In this document: positions 36,277 to 44,412 of the stretch, piece by piece
How positions within the stretch are numbered: position 1 is the stretch's first letter
How the letters are laid out: every line of letters begins with the position of its first letter
DNA from: Taibaiella sp041660405
Lineage (GTDB): Bacteria > Bacteroidota > Bacteroidia > Chitinophagales > Chitinophagaceae
DNA: 64,000 bases
Assembly (NCBI GenBank): GCA_041660405.1
Contig: JBAZWL010000020.1
Coordinates: forward strand, 1-64,000
Reading direction: 5' to 3'
Notes under the pieces: model-generated
What the model was told of the DNA's origin: nothing
Database searches by the model: none
The model's input: the letters and a program-made list of their open reading frames with translations, nothing else
Position numbers and translations under genes: made by a program

Positions 36277-36747
36277 ATGAAATTCTTTTTTGCCGCGATC
36301 ATCGCAATACTATTTGTCCCTTTTTCTGGAAAAGCCCAGATTACTCCTGCTACTTCCAGCAACAATCCTGTTCATTGGACATTTTCTATAAAAAAAATGG
36401 ATACTGATGTCTTTCGATTTGAAGCAAAAGCAACATTGGATAAAGGTTATCACGTATGGGCGCAAGACCCTGGTGGCGATGGTTCATTGATTCCTACAAG
36501 TTTTACGGCTGAACAATTACAAAATGGTGGCTGGACAGGAGATTGGAAAGAAGTAGAGCAACCAAAGATCGCCAAAATGGATTTTATTGACGGAGCTGTA
36601 CGCTGGCATGAAAAAACAGTTACTTTTTATCGTGATTTCAAAGGCAAACGAGGCGATAAAGTTAAAGGAGCTGTGCAATACCAGAGCTGTAATGATAAAA
36701 TGTGTTTTCCGCCGGCTATTGAAAACTTTGTAGTGCTGGTTAATTAA
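36277..36747 (+). CDS. DsbD-alpha-like thiol-disulfide domain protein
   Basis: Exported protein resembling the N-terminal domain of DsbD, which passes electrons to periplasmic partners. The 156-residue protein has a signal peptide (about 1-20), a beta-sandwich domain with DKGYHVWAQDPGGDGSLIPT and the redox pair CNDKMC followed by FPPA, matching the CxxxxC-FPP motif of this domain. No membrane DsbD part is fused or adjacent, so the electron donor lies elsewhere. Confidence 0.78.
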   Translation: MKFFFAAIIAILFVPFSGKAQITPATSSNNPVHWTFSIKKMDTDVFRFEAKATLDKGYHVWAQDPGGDGSLIPTSFTAEQLQNGGWTGDWKEVEQPKIAKMDFIDGAVRWHEKTVTFYRDFKGKRGDKVKGAVQYQSCNDKMCFPPAIENFVVLVN

Positions 36748-36771
36748 TAGAATTTCAAAAGTCCAATCAGA

Positions 36772-36804
36772 AACTTTCCATGAGTTTTAAATTTTTGGAA
36801 AGTT
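36772..36804. repeat. 33-bp palindromic element (AAC...GTT family), copy 3
   Basis: AACTTTCCATGAGTT, a TTA centre and AATTTTTGGAAAGTT. It is an imperfect, inverted-order version of copy 1 at 4081 (same arms, exchanged). It lies after the DsbD-like gene. Confidence 0.75.
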
Positions 36805-36810
36805 ATAATA

Positions 36811-36841
36811 GAAAGCCCTATCCGTTATGGACAGGGCTTTC
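36811..36841. terminator. Bidirectional intrinsic terminator
   Basis: 13-bp stem GAAAGCCCTATCC with GGACAGGGCTTTC (one G-U pair), between the convergent DsbD-like and RNA methyltransferase genes. Confidence 0.78.
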
Positions 36842-36860
36842 TCGTGTCGTAAAAAAATAG

Positions 36861-37409
36861 TTAAAACCTTTTTACCAATTCCCAAAGTACTACACCCACC
36901 GTAACAGAGATATTAAGTGAATGTTTGGTACCCCATTGCGGAATTTCAATACAACCATCACACATTGCAAGCGCAGCATCACTTACACCTGATACTTCAT
37001 TTCCAAAAATGAGTGCTATTTTTTCATCCGATGGAAAGGAAATATCCTGGAGGGAAATGCTATTGTGCACCTGCTCTACAGCCCATATCTTATATCCTTC
37101 TTTACGCAGATTTTCTAATGCAATGATTATCTGCTCTTCATACAACCAGGGAACTGTTTCTGTAGCACCCAGTGCCGTTTTATGAATATCGCGATGAGGC
37201 GGGCGGGGTGTATAGCCACACAAATAAATGCCTTTAGCATTAAATGCATCTGCTGTACGGAAAGTAGAACCTACGTTGTGCATGCTCCGAACATCATCCA
37301 ATACAAGATACACCGGAAACCTGGAAGCATCAGAAACAGAGCCGGCATCAGCCCTGTTCAATTCATTCATGGTCTTTTTACTGAAATTTAATGTTGACAT
37401 AGCCTGCAA
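36861..37409 (-). CDS. TrmH/SpoU-family RNA 2'-O-methyltransferase
   Basis: SPOUT-fold methyltransferase that modifies ribose in tRNA or rRNA. The 182-residue protein shows motif 1 VLDDVRSMHNVGSTFRTADAF (Asn and Arg conserved), motif 2 IALIFGNEVSGVSDAALAMCD and motif 3 IPQWGTKHSLNISVTVGVVLWE (deep trefoil knot). It lacks an N-terminal substrate-recognition domain, as TrmL-like forms do. Met4 or Met14 are possible starts. Confidence 0.9.
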   Translation of the reverse strand: MQAMSTLNFSKKTMNELNRADAGSVSDASRFPVYLVLDDVRSMHNVGSTFRTADAFNAKGIYLCGYTPRPPHRDIHKTALGATETVPWLYEEQIIIALENLRKEGYKIWAVEQVHNSISLQDISFPSDEKIALIFGNEVSGVSDAALAMCDGCIEIPQWGTKHSLNISVTVGVVLWELVKRF

Positions 37410-37425
37410 AGAAAAGAAATGTTGC

Positions 37426-37454
37426 TTTGATAAAAGGATTGTTTCCTAATTTTG
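37426..37454 (+). promoter_or_regulatory. Candidate clpS promoter
   Basis: TTTG at 37426-37429 and TAATTTTG at 37447-37454 with a 17-base gap (consensus 19). The -7 match is full. Confidence 0.45.
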
Positions 37455-37505
37455 CAATAAAGAAACCAAATCAGAACAATTCCGGTAAACGTAAAAAATA
37501 TAACT

Positions 37506-37808
37506 ATGGAACCGTATCAAAAGACAATGTCGGAATTCAATCCCTGGAAACAGGAGGAGTTCGATACCGATGTGTTGGATGCGTTATTGCATAACCTCAT
37601 TATCTGGAATGATGAGGTAAATACTTTTGATTGGGTAATTGAATCGTTGATAGATGTATGTTCTCATACACAGGAACAGGCAGAGCAATGCGCTTTGCTG
37701 ATTCATTACCAGGGAAAATACGCAGTGAAAAAAGGAAATTTTGACACGCTGCGACCCATGTGCGAAGCGCTTATAGACAGAGGAATCAACTCTACAATAG
37801 ATAATTAA
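37506..37808 (+). CDS. clpS: ATP-dependent Clp protease adaptor ClpS
   Basis: Adaptor that brings N-degron proteins to ClpAP/ClpCP. The 100-residue protein shows the ClpS core: LIIWNDEVNTFDWVIESL (substrate-pocket region with the conserved N-D), EQAEQCALLIHYQGKYAVKKG (the H-x-x-G segment) and LRPMCEALIDRGI. The gene stands alone. An Aat transferase that creates N-degrons is encoded at 51332-51964. Confidence 0.9.
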   Translation: MEPYQKTMSEFNPWKQEEFDTDVLDALLHNLIIWNDEVNTFDWVIESLIDVCSHTQEQAEQCALLIHYQGKYAVKKGNFDTLRPMCEALIDRGINSTIDN

Positions 37809-37835
37809 AAAAGACGCGTTCATCGCGTCTTTTTT
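37807..37835 (+). terminator. Intrinsic terminator of clpS
   Basis: 12-bp stem AAAAAAGACGCG with CGCGTCTTTTTT and a 5-base loop, at the clpS stop codon. Confidence 0.85.
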
Positions 37836-37868
37836 AATGTCATTTTATTGCCGAAATATTCATCAGAG

Positions 37869-37901
37869 AACCCTATAAGGGTTTTAAACCCTTATAGGGT
37901 T
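37869..37901. repeat. 33-bp palindromic element (AAC...GTT family), copy 4
   Basis: Perfect palindrome with arms AACCCTATAAGGGTT and AACCCTTATAGGGTT around TTA. It supplies the first two bases of the symporter stop codon complement (37900-37902). Same sequence as copy 2 at the aroC end except one base. Confidence 0.88.
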
Positions 37902-39471
37902 AGAAGGTTGCATTACTTTCTTTACCGGTTGGTTTATGCGACGTGATGAACAATAATATAAAGGTTATCGCTGCATTTATAATCAGCAATTCCACACCTA
38001 TCTTATAACCACCAAACATGCTTTCAGACAAGTGTTGCAGGCTTGCAGCAGCCTCCGGAGCTATAGAAACTTTAGGTAAATACCATTGATAATTATTGAT
38101 CACATCGAGTACCAGGGTCAGGCATAAAGCAACGATGCAGATCAGTAATGGTAATTTTTGTGCTACAACTCTTTTGGTTAATATACCAAAAGCAAATAAA
38201 CCCAGTAAAGGGCCATAGGTAAAGCCAGCCAGTTTCAGCAAAATATCGATCAACGAGCCATTATCCACCTCCCGGAAGAAGAACACACAAAGCAGGAATA
38301 TTACGGCAAAAACATTGTGGACAATAAGCCTTGTTCTTGTTTTTTTCTTTTCGTCAACATCATTTTTATCAGCTGAAAAACCATGACTGTTCTTCATCTT
38401 CATACCTAAAATGTCGATGCAAAAAGATGAGGTGAGCGCAGTAAGCGCACCATCTGCACTTGGGAATAACGCTGATATAAGTCCGATAACGAAGCAAACG
38501 GTAATAAAGAATGGCAGACCACTTTGCAAGGCAACGGCAGGGAAAAGATTATCGCCCTTGGCATCAATACCATTAGCCGAAGCATACATCGCCAGCACAC
38601 CACCTAAAAACAGGAAGATAAATACGACGATCATTTGCAGGGTACCCATCACCACCATATTCTTTTGGGAATCTTTCAGGTTGCTTACACTAATGTTTTT
38701 CTGCATCATTTCCTGATCGAGGCCAGTCATGGCAATGGTAATGAAAGCACCGCCCAGTATTTGTTTCAGGAAATAATTTCCTGGCATGGGATCTGTAGCA
38801 AAAATTTTGGTCATGCCTTTATCTGCAACGGCAGTCCAGGCCTCACCCAGAGATAAACCTAATTGACCGGCAAGATAATATAAGCTTACGATCAATGCCA
38901 GAAGCATAAAAGTAGTTTGCAAAGTATCGGTCCAAACGATGGTTTTCACACCACCTTTGAAGGTATACAACAGGATCAATCCAAGAATAACAATAGCGGT
39001 TACTTCAAAAGAAATGCCAAGGTCTTTTAATACAAATAATTCCAACACTTTTATTACCAGGTAAAGGCGCAAAGTAGCACCCAGCGTGCGGGACAGAATA
39101 AAGAAGAACGCCCCGGTTTTGTGTGCATTTACACCAAGTCTTTTCTCCAGGTAAGTATAAATAGAAGTGAGCTGCATTTTGTAATAAACCGGCAGCAACA
39201 CATAGGCAACAATGAAATACCCGATCCAGTAACCCAATACTACCTGGAAGTAACCAAAAGCACCACCACCAACTGTTCCGGGTACGCTGATAAACGTCAT
39301 GCCGGATAGCGAAGTGCCGATCATACCGAAGGCTACCAGCCACCATTTACTGCTGCGGTTGCCTACAAAAAACGATTCATTATTACTTCCCCGGGCGGTG
39401 TAAAAAGCAACACCCAACAACAGGATAAAGTAAGCCAGAATAATGAATAGTAATATTTGCTGTTGACTCAT
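37900..39471 (-). CDS. Sodium:solute symporter (SSS family)
   Basis: Secondary transporter of the SSS/SLC5 family in the inner membrane. The 523-residue protein has about 13 membrane segments, the family motif region GTSLSGMTFISVPG in the first unwound helix, the sodium-site helix (ALFPSADGALTALTSSFCIDI) and a cytoplasmic loop rich in Lys/Asp (about 378-396). The substrate (sugar, amino acid or nucleoside) cannot be told by eye. Its 3' end runs into a 33-bp palindrome. Confidence 0.88.
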   Translation of the reverse strand: MSQQQILLFIILAYFILLLGVAFYTARGSNNESFFVGNRSSKWWLVAFGMIGTSLSGMTFISVPGTVGGGAFGYFQVVLGYWIGYFIVAYVLLPVYYKMQLTSIYTYLEKRLGVNAHKTGAFFFILSRTLGATLRLYLVIKVLELFVLKDLGISFEVTAIVILGLILLYTFKGGVKTIVWTDTLQTTFMLLALIVSLYYLAGQLGLSLGEAWTAVADKGMTKIFATDPMPGNYFLKQILGGAFITIAMTGLDQEMMQKNISVSNLKDSQKNMVVMGTLQMIVVFIFLFLGGVLAMYASANGIDAKGDNLFPAVALQSGLPFFITVCFVIGLISALFPSADGALTALTSSFCIDILGMKMKNSHGFSADKNDVDEKKKTRTRLIVHNVFAVIFLLCVFFFREVDNGSLIDILLKLAGFTYGPLLGLFAFGILTKRVVAQKLPLLICIVALCLTLVLDVINNYQWYLPKVSIAPEAAASLQHLSESMFGGYKIGVELLIINAAITFILLFITSHKPTGKESNATF

Positions 39472-39514
39472 GAATTAACGGTATTTAATCAGTTTTACAC
39501 AAAAATAAAGAGCG

Positions 39515-39522
39515 CAAATGTA
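39515..39522 (-). promoter_or_regulatory. Candidate -7 element before the symporter gene
   Basis: On the minus strand TACATTTG followed by C matches TAnnTTTG; it lies about 44 bases before the start codon. The -33 region does not match. Confidence 0.42.
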
Positions 39523-39564
39523 CAGGTAATTGAAGGAAAATTTCCCGGACCTTTCCCGCTTTGG

Positions 39565-40581
39565 TTAGTGGAGATGAGCCAGGGTATAAACAAGAAAACC
39601 GCCCATCAACAGGATAAACAATATTGAATTAATGAAGAAAATAAGAGACGCTTTCAACCAGGAAATGATTTTACGTTCTTCATACATTTTACGATGTGCC
39701 CGGTAATAATAGTAAACACTCCAAAACCAAAGGATGAATATTGAAAAGAATGAAACTACTTCAGGATTTACGATATAATGCCAGGGTATAAGCTCAGTGA
39801 TGATGGAAATAATAGTAAAGAGCAGTAAAATGAACGCAAAATAATGCAACGTAAAAATAGCGTGATCAAAATACAGCCATCTTTTCTTGCCATGAAAAAG
39901 CCATAATACAAATGCGAAAAGAGGGAGGAAAAGAAATATGACTTTAGGGAAATTATGATTAAAGCTTTCGGAAATCTTTTCCTTAAACTGACTGGATGAC
40001 AAATGACTTAATTCCAGGCTTTTCCGGGTAAAATAGCGCGTTACAAAGCCATCTTTTTTAGCTTTTGGCAAGGTACTTTGAATAGAATCATACTCAGCTA
40101 TGGAGGCATATTTAGGCTTTAATGTTACCACGGTATCCCTTTCCCCCATGTCCATATCCTTCGCTTCCGCTGCCGTAAGATGTATAGCTCTATCATGGTC
40201 AGGTGTCCAGTTTGCGGATGCATTAATGAGTTTTCTGCTGGCTTCATTTTGCGTTTCTTCATTAAAATCGGGCAGTACAGCCGGAATAAAAAAGGCAAGG
40301 AAACTGATAAAAATATAAAGCTTTACCGGCGCAACGTAGGTTACTCTTTTGCCGGCCAGGTAAGTTTTGGTAAGATAAGCCGGACGAAAAAGTAAATACT
40401 TGATCGTCTTCCAGAAATTGCCTTCATAATGCGTAAAATCTTCAATAAAATGGCGGAGCAAATGGCCGAAAGACTGACGCGTTTCTACATTTTCCTGTCC
40501 GCAATAAGTACAGAAACGTTCAGGCACGGTATGTTCGCAATTCTGACAAATATTATCCTTGCGTAAATGATGTTTGCTCAT
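39565..40581 (-). CDS. DUF3667 membrane protein with N-terminal zinc ribbon
   Basis: Function unknown. The 338-residue protein opens with a zinc ribbon (CQNCEHTVPERFCTYCGQ, four Cys in two CxxC pairs), then the DUF3667 segment FIEDFTHYEGNFWKTIKYLLF and LAGKRVTYVAPVKLYIFISFLAFF, and has about five membrane segments, four of them in the last third. DUF3667 proteins are common in Bacteroidota. It lies between the symporter and a barrel gene. Confidence 0.8.
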   Translation of the reverse strand: MSKHHLRKDNICQNCEHTVPERFCTYCGQENVETRQSFGHLLRHFIEDFTHYEGNFWKTIKYLLFRPAYLTKTYLAGKRVTYVAPVKLYIFISFLAFFIPAVLPDFNEETQNEASRKLINASANWTPDHDRAIHLTAAEAKDMDMGERDTVVTLKPKYASIAEYDSIQSTLPKAKKDGFVTRYFTRKSLELSHLSSSQFKEKISESFNHNFPKVIFLFLPLFAFVLWLFHGKKRWLYFDHAIFTLHYFAFILLLFTIISIITELIPWHYIVNPEVVSFFSIFILWFWSVYYYYRAHRKMYEERKIISWLKASLIFFINSILFILLMGGFLVYTLAHLH

Positions 40582-40648
40582 ATGAAGGGCTGAATGGGGC
40601 TACAAGAAATGAAAATTTGTCCATAAGGCAAAATCCTTAGCACAAAAA

Positions 40649-40672
40649 ACCGCAGCCTTACGGTCTGCGGTT
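40649..40672 (-). terminator. Intrinsic terminator of the beta-barrel gene
   Basis: 8-bp stem AACCGCAG with CTGCGGTT; on the minus strand a T run follows. It lies 20 bases after the stop at 40693. Confidence 0.7.
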
Positions 40673-40692
40673 ATGTTCCAAGCAATATTTTT

Positions 40693-41382
40693 TTAAAAAC
40701 CAAGCATAAAACCAACACGGATATCAACTCTGTCGGCATAAGGACTTATGGAGTAACGTGCGCCGGTATTATCTGTTCTCATATTACTCGGGATATCCTG
40801 AAGCACATCGTACATAGCCATAATATACATAGAAGCATATTCGCCTATAGGTTGACGGAAACCACCACCTAAAAGCAAACTGGGAACAGTAACTCTCTTC
40901 TTTGCGGGCATATACCAGCCATCTTTATCTTTTGTATAACCACCGCTGGCATCATAATAGCTAAGGTTATTCATCTCAAATTCGGCCTGGACCATAATGT
41001 TGGGGATAATTATATATCTACCCCATATGCTTCCGGTATAAATGGACTGGGAAAGCGGACGATATCCTTCCTGGTTAGTATTTAGATTAATGGTATAAAT
41101 ACCTTCCTTTTGGCGAAAATAATTATAACCCAAAGAAATACCAGCCGCAAAATTATCCGTAATACGATAACCTACAGATGGCGCAACATAAATATTGGTA
41201 ACAGAACCGAAAGTCAATCCCAGATTACCTCCGAAGACCATGCGGCTAAAGTCAAATCCTTTTTTCTGCTGGTTCTGTTTGTATCTTGCTTGTCCTACTT
41301 TACCACTGCTGTTGTATGTCTCCTGTGCCTGGCTGTTTACAACGCATAGACCCAGAAGTGCTATTAAAATAATTCGTTTCAT
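40693..41382 (-). CDS. Exported beta-barrel protein
   Basis: Predicted small outer membrane barrel of unknown role. From ATG at 41382 (MKRIILIALLGLCVVNSQAQ) it has 229 residues and a clear signal peptide. The rest consists of about eight amphipathic strands (GGNLGLTFGSVTNIYVAPSV, FAAGISLGYNYF, VTVPSLLLGGGFRQPIG) ending DIRVGFMLGF, with a terminal Phe as in many barrels. The open frame starts 12 codons earlier, but without a signal peptide. Confidence 0.75.
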   Translation of the reverse strand: MKRIILIALLGLCVVNSQAQETYNSSGKVGQARYKQNQQKKGFDFSRMVFGGNLGLTFGSVTNIYVAPSVGYRITDNFAAGISLGYNYFRQKEGIYTINLNTNQEGYRPLSQSIYTGSIWGRYIIIPNIMVQAEFEMNNLSYYDASGGYTKDKDGWYMPAKKRVTVPSLLLGGGFRQPIGEYASMYIMAMYDVLQDIPSNMRTDNTGARYSISPYADRVDIRVGFMLGF

Positions 41383-41463
41383 ATATCGATTTTCAAATTG
41401 CGGTACAAAGTTAACCAATTAACCTATTCCTCATGGAATCACTTTATCCTATGCGCAGTTACA

Positions 41464-42864
41464 TTATATCACCTTGCCGGGATTTAAAATGCCTTTAGGA
41501 TCAAAAATATGCTTGATTTGCCGCATCAAATTCATTTGCACCTCGTTAAATACAATATCCATATAAGGCCGCTGCACATAACCAATGCCATGTTCGCCGG
41601 AAATAGTTCCGTTTACGGAATGAACATAACTGAAAATTTCCCGTATTGCCTGCGATAACTCATTATTCCAGAACGCATCACTCAAGTCTCCCTTAACAAT
41701 ATTGACATGCAAATTACCATCGCCTGCATGACCATAGCAAACGGAAGAAAAACCATATTTATTGCCTATCGCTTTCACCGTTTTTAATAGTTCAGGTAGG
41801 TAAGCACGGGGCACTACAGTATCTTCTTCTTTGTAAATAGATCCGCTTTTTACCGCTTCTCCCACCACACGGCGCAACCTCCACAATTCTGCTTTTTGCT
41901 GGCTGCTTTCTGCAAACAGTATTTCGCCCGTAGCAAACTGTTCCATTAATCCGGCTATGCCTTCCATTTCACCAAACAATACTTCCTTGTTATTTCCATC
42001 AACCTCTATCAGCAAATGAGCCTGTATATCTTCTGGCACAGTAATGCTGCTATTGCCCAGGAAATTCAATGCACAGGTAAGTGCATCGCGCTCCATAAAC
42101 TCTAATGCCGATGGTGTATAGCCGGCCAGCATAATTTTATTTACCGCTGTGGCAGCATCTTCTGCGTTTTGAAATGGTATCAGCATCAGCAGATTTTCTG
42201 TCGGGTAGGGAATAAGCTTCAGTACTATTTTAGTAATAATGGCCAGTGTGCCTTCACTACCTACCAGTAATTGTGTGAGGTTGTAACCCGTAGCATTTTT
42301 AAGTGTATTAGCACCTGTCCAGATGATCTCTCCGTTGGGTAATACCACTTCAAGGTTCAGTACGTAATCTTTAACTGTACCATATTTTACAGCTCTGGGG
42401 CCACCACTATTTTCCGATACATTGCCACCTATAAAACAGGAACCACGGCTTGCAGGATCTACCGGGTAAAATAATCCATGTTCCATCACAGCATTTTGCA
42501 ATTCTTCCGTAATGATGCCCGGCTCCGTAATTACCTGGAAATTCTGAATATCAATGTTAATGATCTTGTTCATACGGCGCATATCCAGGCATACACCGCC
42601 GTGTATAGGTAATGCGCCACCACTAAGGCCTGTACCTGCACCACGGGGCGTTACAGCTATTTGCTGTTCATTACACCAGGCCATTATTTTACTGATTTCT
42701 TCTGTACTTTGAGGCTGGAGTATTACTTCGGGTGGAAACACCAGATCTTCTGTTTCATCGGAAGAGCAGCGGCTTATATTTTCTTCGTCGGTAAGTATTC
42801 TCTCAGAAGGTAAAATCTTATGGAAAAAATCAAGATCCTGCTGCTCTATTTTTTTAAAAGACAT
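41464..42864 (-). CDS. FAD-linked oxidase, glycolate/D-lactate oxidase GlcD-like
   Basis: Oxidises a 2-hydroxy acid such as D-lactate or glycolate. The 466-residue protein has a FAD_binding_4 domain (VTPRGAGTGLSGGALPIHGG, GSCFIGGNVSENSGGPRAVK) and the C-terminal oxidase domain with HAGDGNLHVNI and GEHGIGYVQRPY, which bind flavin and substrate. Substrate choice between lactate and glycolate is not decidable here. It is monocistronic. Confidence 0.88.
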   Translation of the reverse strand: MSFKKIEQQDLDFFHKILPSERILTDEENISRCSSDETEDLVFPPEVILQPQSTEEISKIMAWCNEQQIAVTPRGAGTGLSGGALPIHGGVCLDMRRMNKIINIDIQNFQVITEPGIITEELQNAVMEHGLFYPVDPASRGSCFIGGNVSENSGGPRAVKYGTVKDYVLNLEVVLPNGEIIWTGANTLKNATGYNLTQLLVGSEGTLAIITKIVLKLIPYPTENLLMLIPFQNAEDAATAVNKIMLAGYTPSALEFMERDALTCALNFLGNSSITVPEDIQAHLLIEVDGNNKEVLFGEMEGIAGLMEQFATGEILFAESSQQKAELWRLRRVVGEAVKSGSIYKEEDTVVPRAYLPELLKTVKAIGNKYGFSSVCYGHAGDGNLHVNIVKGDLSDAFWNNELSQAIREIFSYVHSVNGTISGEHGIGYVQRPYMDIVFNEVQMNLMRQIKHIFDPKGILNPGKVI

Positions 42865-42967
42865 TTTTACGGGGCAAATTTAATCATGGCAACAATGCCA
42901 TTGCAAAAGTCGATTTTTTCCAAAGCATTCAAAAGATTAATTTTTCTCATAGCACATTTAAGCACGT

Positions 42968-43142
42968 CGTCATATCGACCGAAGCTATTCGACCGATAAA
43001 AGTGGATCGGCATCCGAACCCATATTAATAGGATAAACCGGAAAGCGTAGTGGAGATATCTCTTACAGCCCCTGAGATATCTCCACTACGCATTTTTCCA
43101 TTTCGCTCCGCTGCATTACAAAAAGCTCCGGTCGATATGACG
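42968..43142. repeat. Nested palindromic element with 19-bp terminal inverted repeats
   Basis: Ends are CGTCATATCGACCGAAGCT (42968-42986) and AGCTCCGGTCGATATGACG (43124-43142), one mismatch. Inside are perfect 18-bp arms GCGTAGTGGAGATATCTC (43045-43062) and complement (43074-43091). It carries no reading frame and fills most of the 42865-43290 spacer. It looks like a composite REP/MITE-like intergenic element. Confidence 0.75.
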
Positions 43143-43221
43143 GGGTATTGTATCTGTATTGATTATTATAACCTTTATCGAATTTAGCAGGGAATTTACT
43201 TTTTCCTGTGCCTGCATACCT

Positions 43222-43229
43222 TATCTTTG
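43222..43229 (+). promoter_or_regulatory. Candidate -7 element of ppa
   Basis: TATCTTTG followed by C matches TAnnTTTG, 62 bases before the ATG at 43291; CTTT lies at the -33 position with a 19-base gap. Confidence 0.48.
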
Positions 43230-43290
43230 CAGCCTCAAAAAAAATCTGACATTGTTTCATTCGACATTAAAAGATACAGAACAAACATTT

Positions 43291-43839
43291 ATGCAATTTA
43301 ATCCTTGGCACACAGTAAGTTATGGCGATATTTCCGGTGATCTTGTAAATGGCATCATCGAAATTCCCAAAGGCTCCCGTGCAAAATATGAACTGAATAA
43401 GGAGACCGGTATGCTGATGCTGGACCGTGTGCTGTATTCCTCCGTTTACTATCCTGCCAACTACGGCTTTATACCTCAAACTTATTGTGATGATGGAGAT
43501 CCGCTGGATATCCTGATCCTTTCCCAGATAGAGATACAGCCATTATGTATGGTGCCTGCAAAAATTATTGGCGTAATGCGTATGCTGGATCAAGGTGAGG
43601 CCGATGATAAGCTGATAGCCGTTTGTGCCAACGATATGAGTGTAGCACACATCAACGATATTGCTGAACTTCCTGCTCACTTTCTGGCAGAAGTGCGCCA
43701 GTTTTTTGAAGAATATAAGGTATTGGAAAAGAAGGTAGTGAAGATCGAAGAATTCCAGGGTGCGAAGCTTGCTAAGAAGATATTTCAGCACGCTGTGAAC
43801 GATTATAATGAGAAAATAAGACCAACATTGGATCTGTAG
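43291..43839 (+). CDS. ppa: Inorganic pyrophosphatase, family I
   Basis: Hydrolyses pyrophosphate to phosphate in the cytoplasm. From ATG at 43291 (MQFNPWHTVSYGDIS) it has 182 residues. The family I signature is DDGDPLDILIL with the metal-binding acidic residues; others are EIPKGSRAKYELNKETG, YPANYGFIPQTY and DDKLIAV. The open frame begins at 43159, but those 44 codons are spacer DNA that contains the -7 element. Confidence 0.95.
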   Translation: MQFNPWHTVSYGDISGDLVNGIIEIPKGSRAKYELNKETGMLMLDRVLYSSVYYPANYGFIPQTYCDDGDPLDILILSQIEIQPLCMVPAKIIGVMRMLDQGEADDKLIAVCANDMSVAHINDIAELPAHFLAEVRQFFEEYKVLEKKVVKIEEFQGAKLAKKIFQHAVNDYNEKIRPTLDL

Positions 43840-43864
43840 ATAAATATTCCTGATATTACAAATT

Positions 43865-43902
43865 AAAAAGGCCAGCAATCTCCGTAGATTGCTGGCCTTT
43901 TT
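43865..43902 (+). terminator. Intrinsic terminator of ppa
   Basis: Perfect 17-bp stem AAAAAGGCCAGCAATCT with AGATTGCTGGCCTTTTT and a 4-base loop, 26 bases after the ppa stop. Confidence 0.9.
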
Positions 43903-43926
43903 AATGCAACGTTTTCTTAGTAAAAG

Positions 43927-44220
43927 TTTCACTTCCATTTGTTAGCATTGTACTTCCACTTGTCAGCATCGTACTTCTGTATGTAAGTATGACACTTCGG
44001 CGTGCAAGCATCGTACTTCTGTATGTAAGTATGACACTTCGGCATGTAAGCATCGTACTTCCGTGTGTAAGGGTCGTACTTCCATGTGTAAGGGTTGTAC
44101 TTCCCTATGTAAGAGTCGCACTTCCGTGTGTAAGGATCGCACTTCCATGTGCAAGGATCGTACTTCCATGTGTAAAGATCGTACTTCCGTATGTAAGGAT
44201 CGCACTTCCGTGTGTAAGGG
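43927..44220. repeat. 21-bp minisatellite, 14 units
   Basis: Fourteen tandem 21-bp units without spacers. The common form is TCGTACTTCC followed by RTGTGTAAGGR. Units 3 and 5 are identical, and units 3-4 and 5-6 form a doubled pair, so the array grew in steps. The period is a multiple of three; the minus strand stays open through 12 units, reading a heptad like LHTEVRS, but starts only with TTG. No gene is called. Confidence 0.9.
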
Positions 44221-44243
44221 TCTAAATATAAAATAGTTCAATT

Positions 44244-44276
44244 AACCTCGCAGCGACGCCGCGCCGCTACGAGGTT
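44244..44276. repeat. 33-bp palindromic element (AAC...GTT family), copy 5
   Basis: Arms AACCTCGCAGCG and CGCTACGAGGTT (one mismatch) around the GC-rich centre ACGCCGCGC. It has the same 33-bp length and AACC/GGTT ends as copies 2 and 4 but other arms. It lies after the minisatellite. Confidence 0.65.
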
Positions 44277-44412
44277 TGGATTATGAAAATTGGGCACTTC
44301 TATAATCAGTAACGGTATAATTCCTGCTAACTTTCTTGCAAGCCAAAAATTAAAGGACATTTTTATTCGTAAATTCGCGGCTCTTACTTTTTAAAAACGA
44401 CAGCATAAAAAC

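Noticed and set aside
42968..43142. Insertion sequence
   Set aside because: Terminal inverted repeats exist but there is no transposase frame, so it is at most a non-autonomous element.
43927..44220. CRISPR array
   Set aside because: The 21-bp units are directly adjacent with no unique spacers and no cas genes are near.
43963..44241. Minus-strand frame with LHTEVRS heptads as a coiled-coil protein
   Set aside because: It starts only at TTG, lies wholly in a 21-bp minisatellite whose period forces an open frame, and has no promoter or conserved flank. Kept as a repeat.
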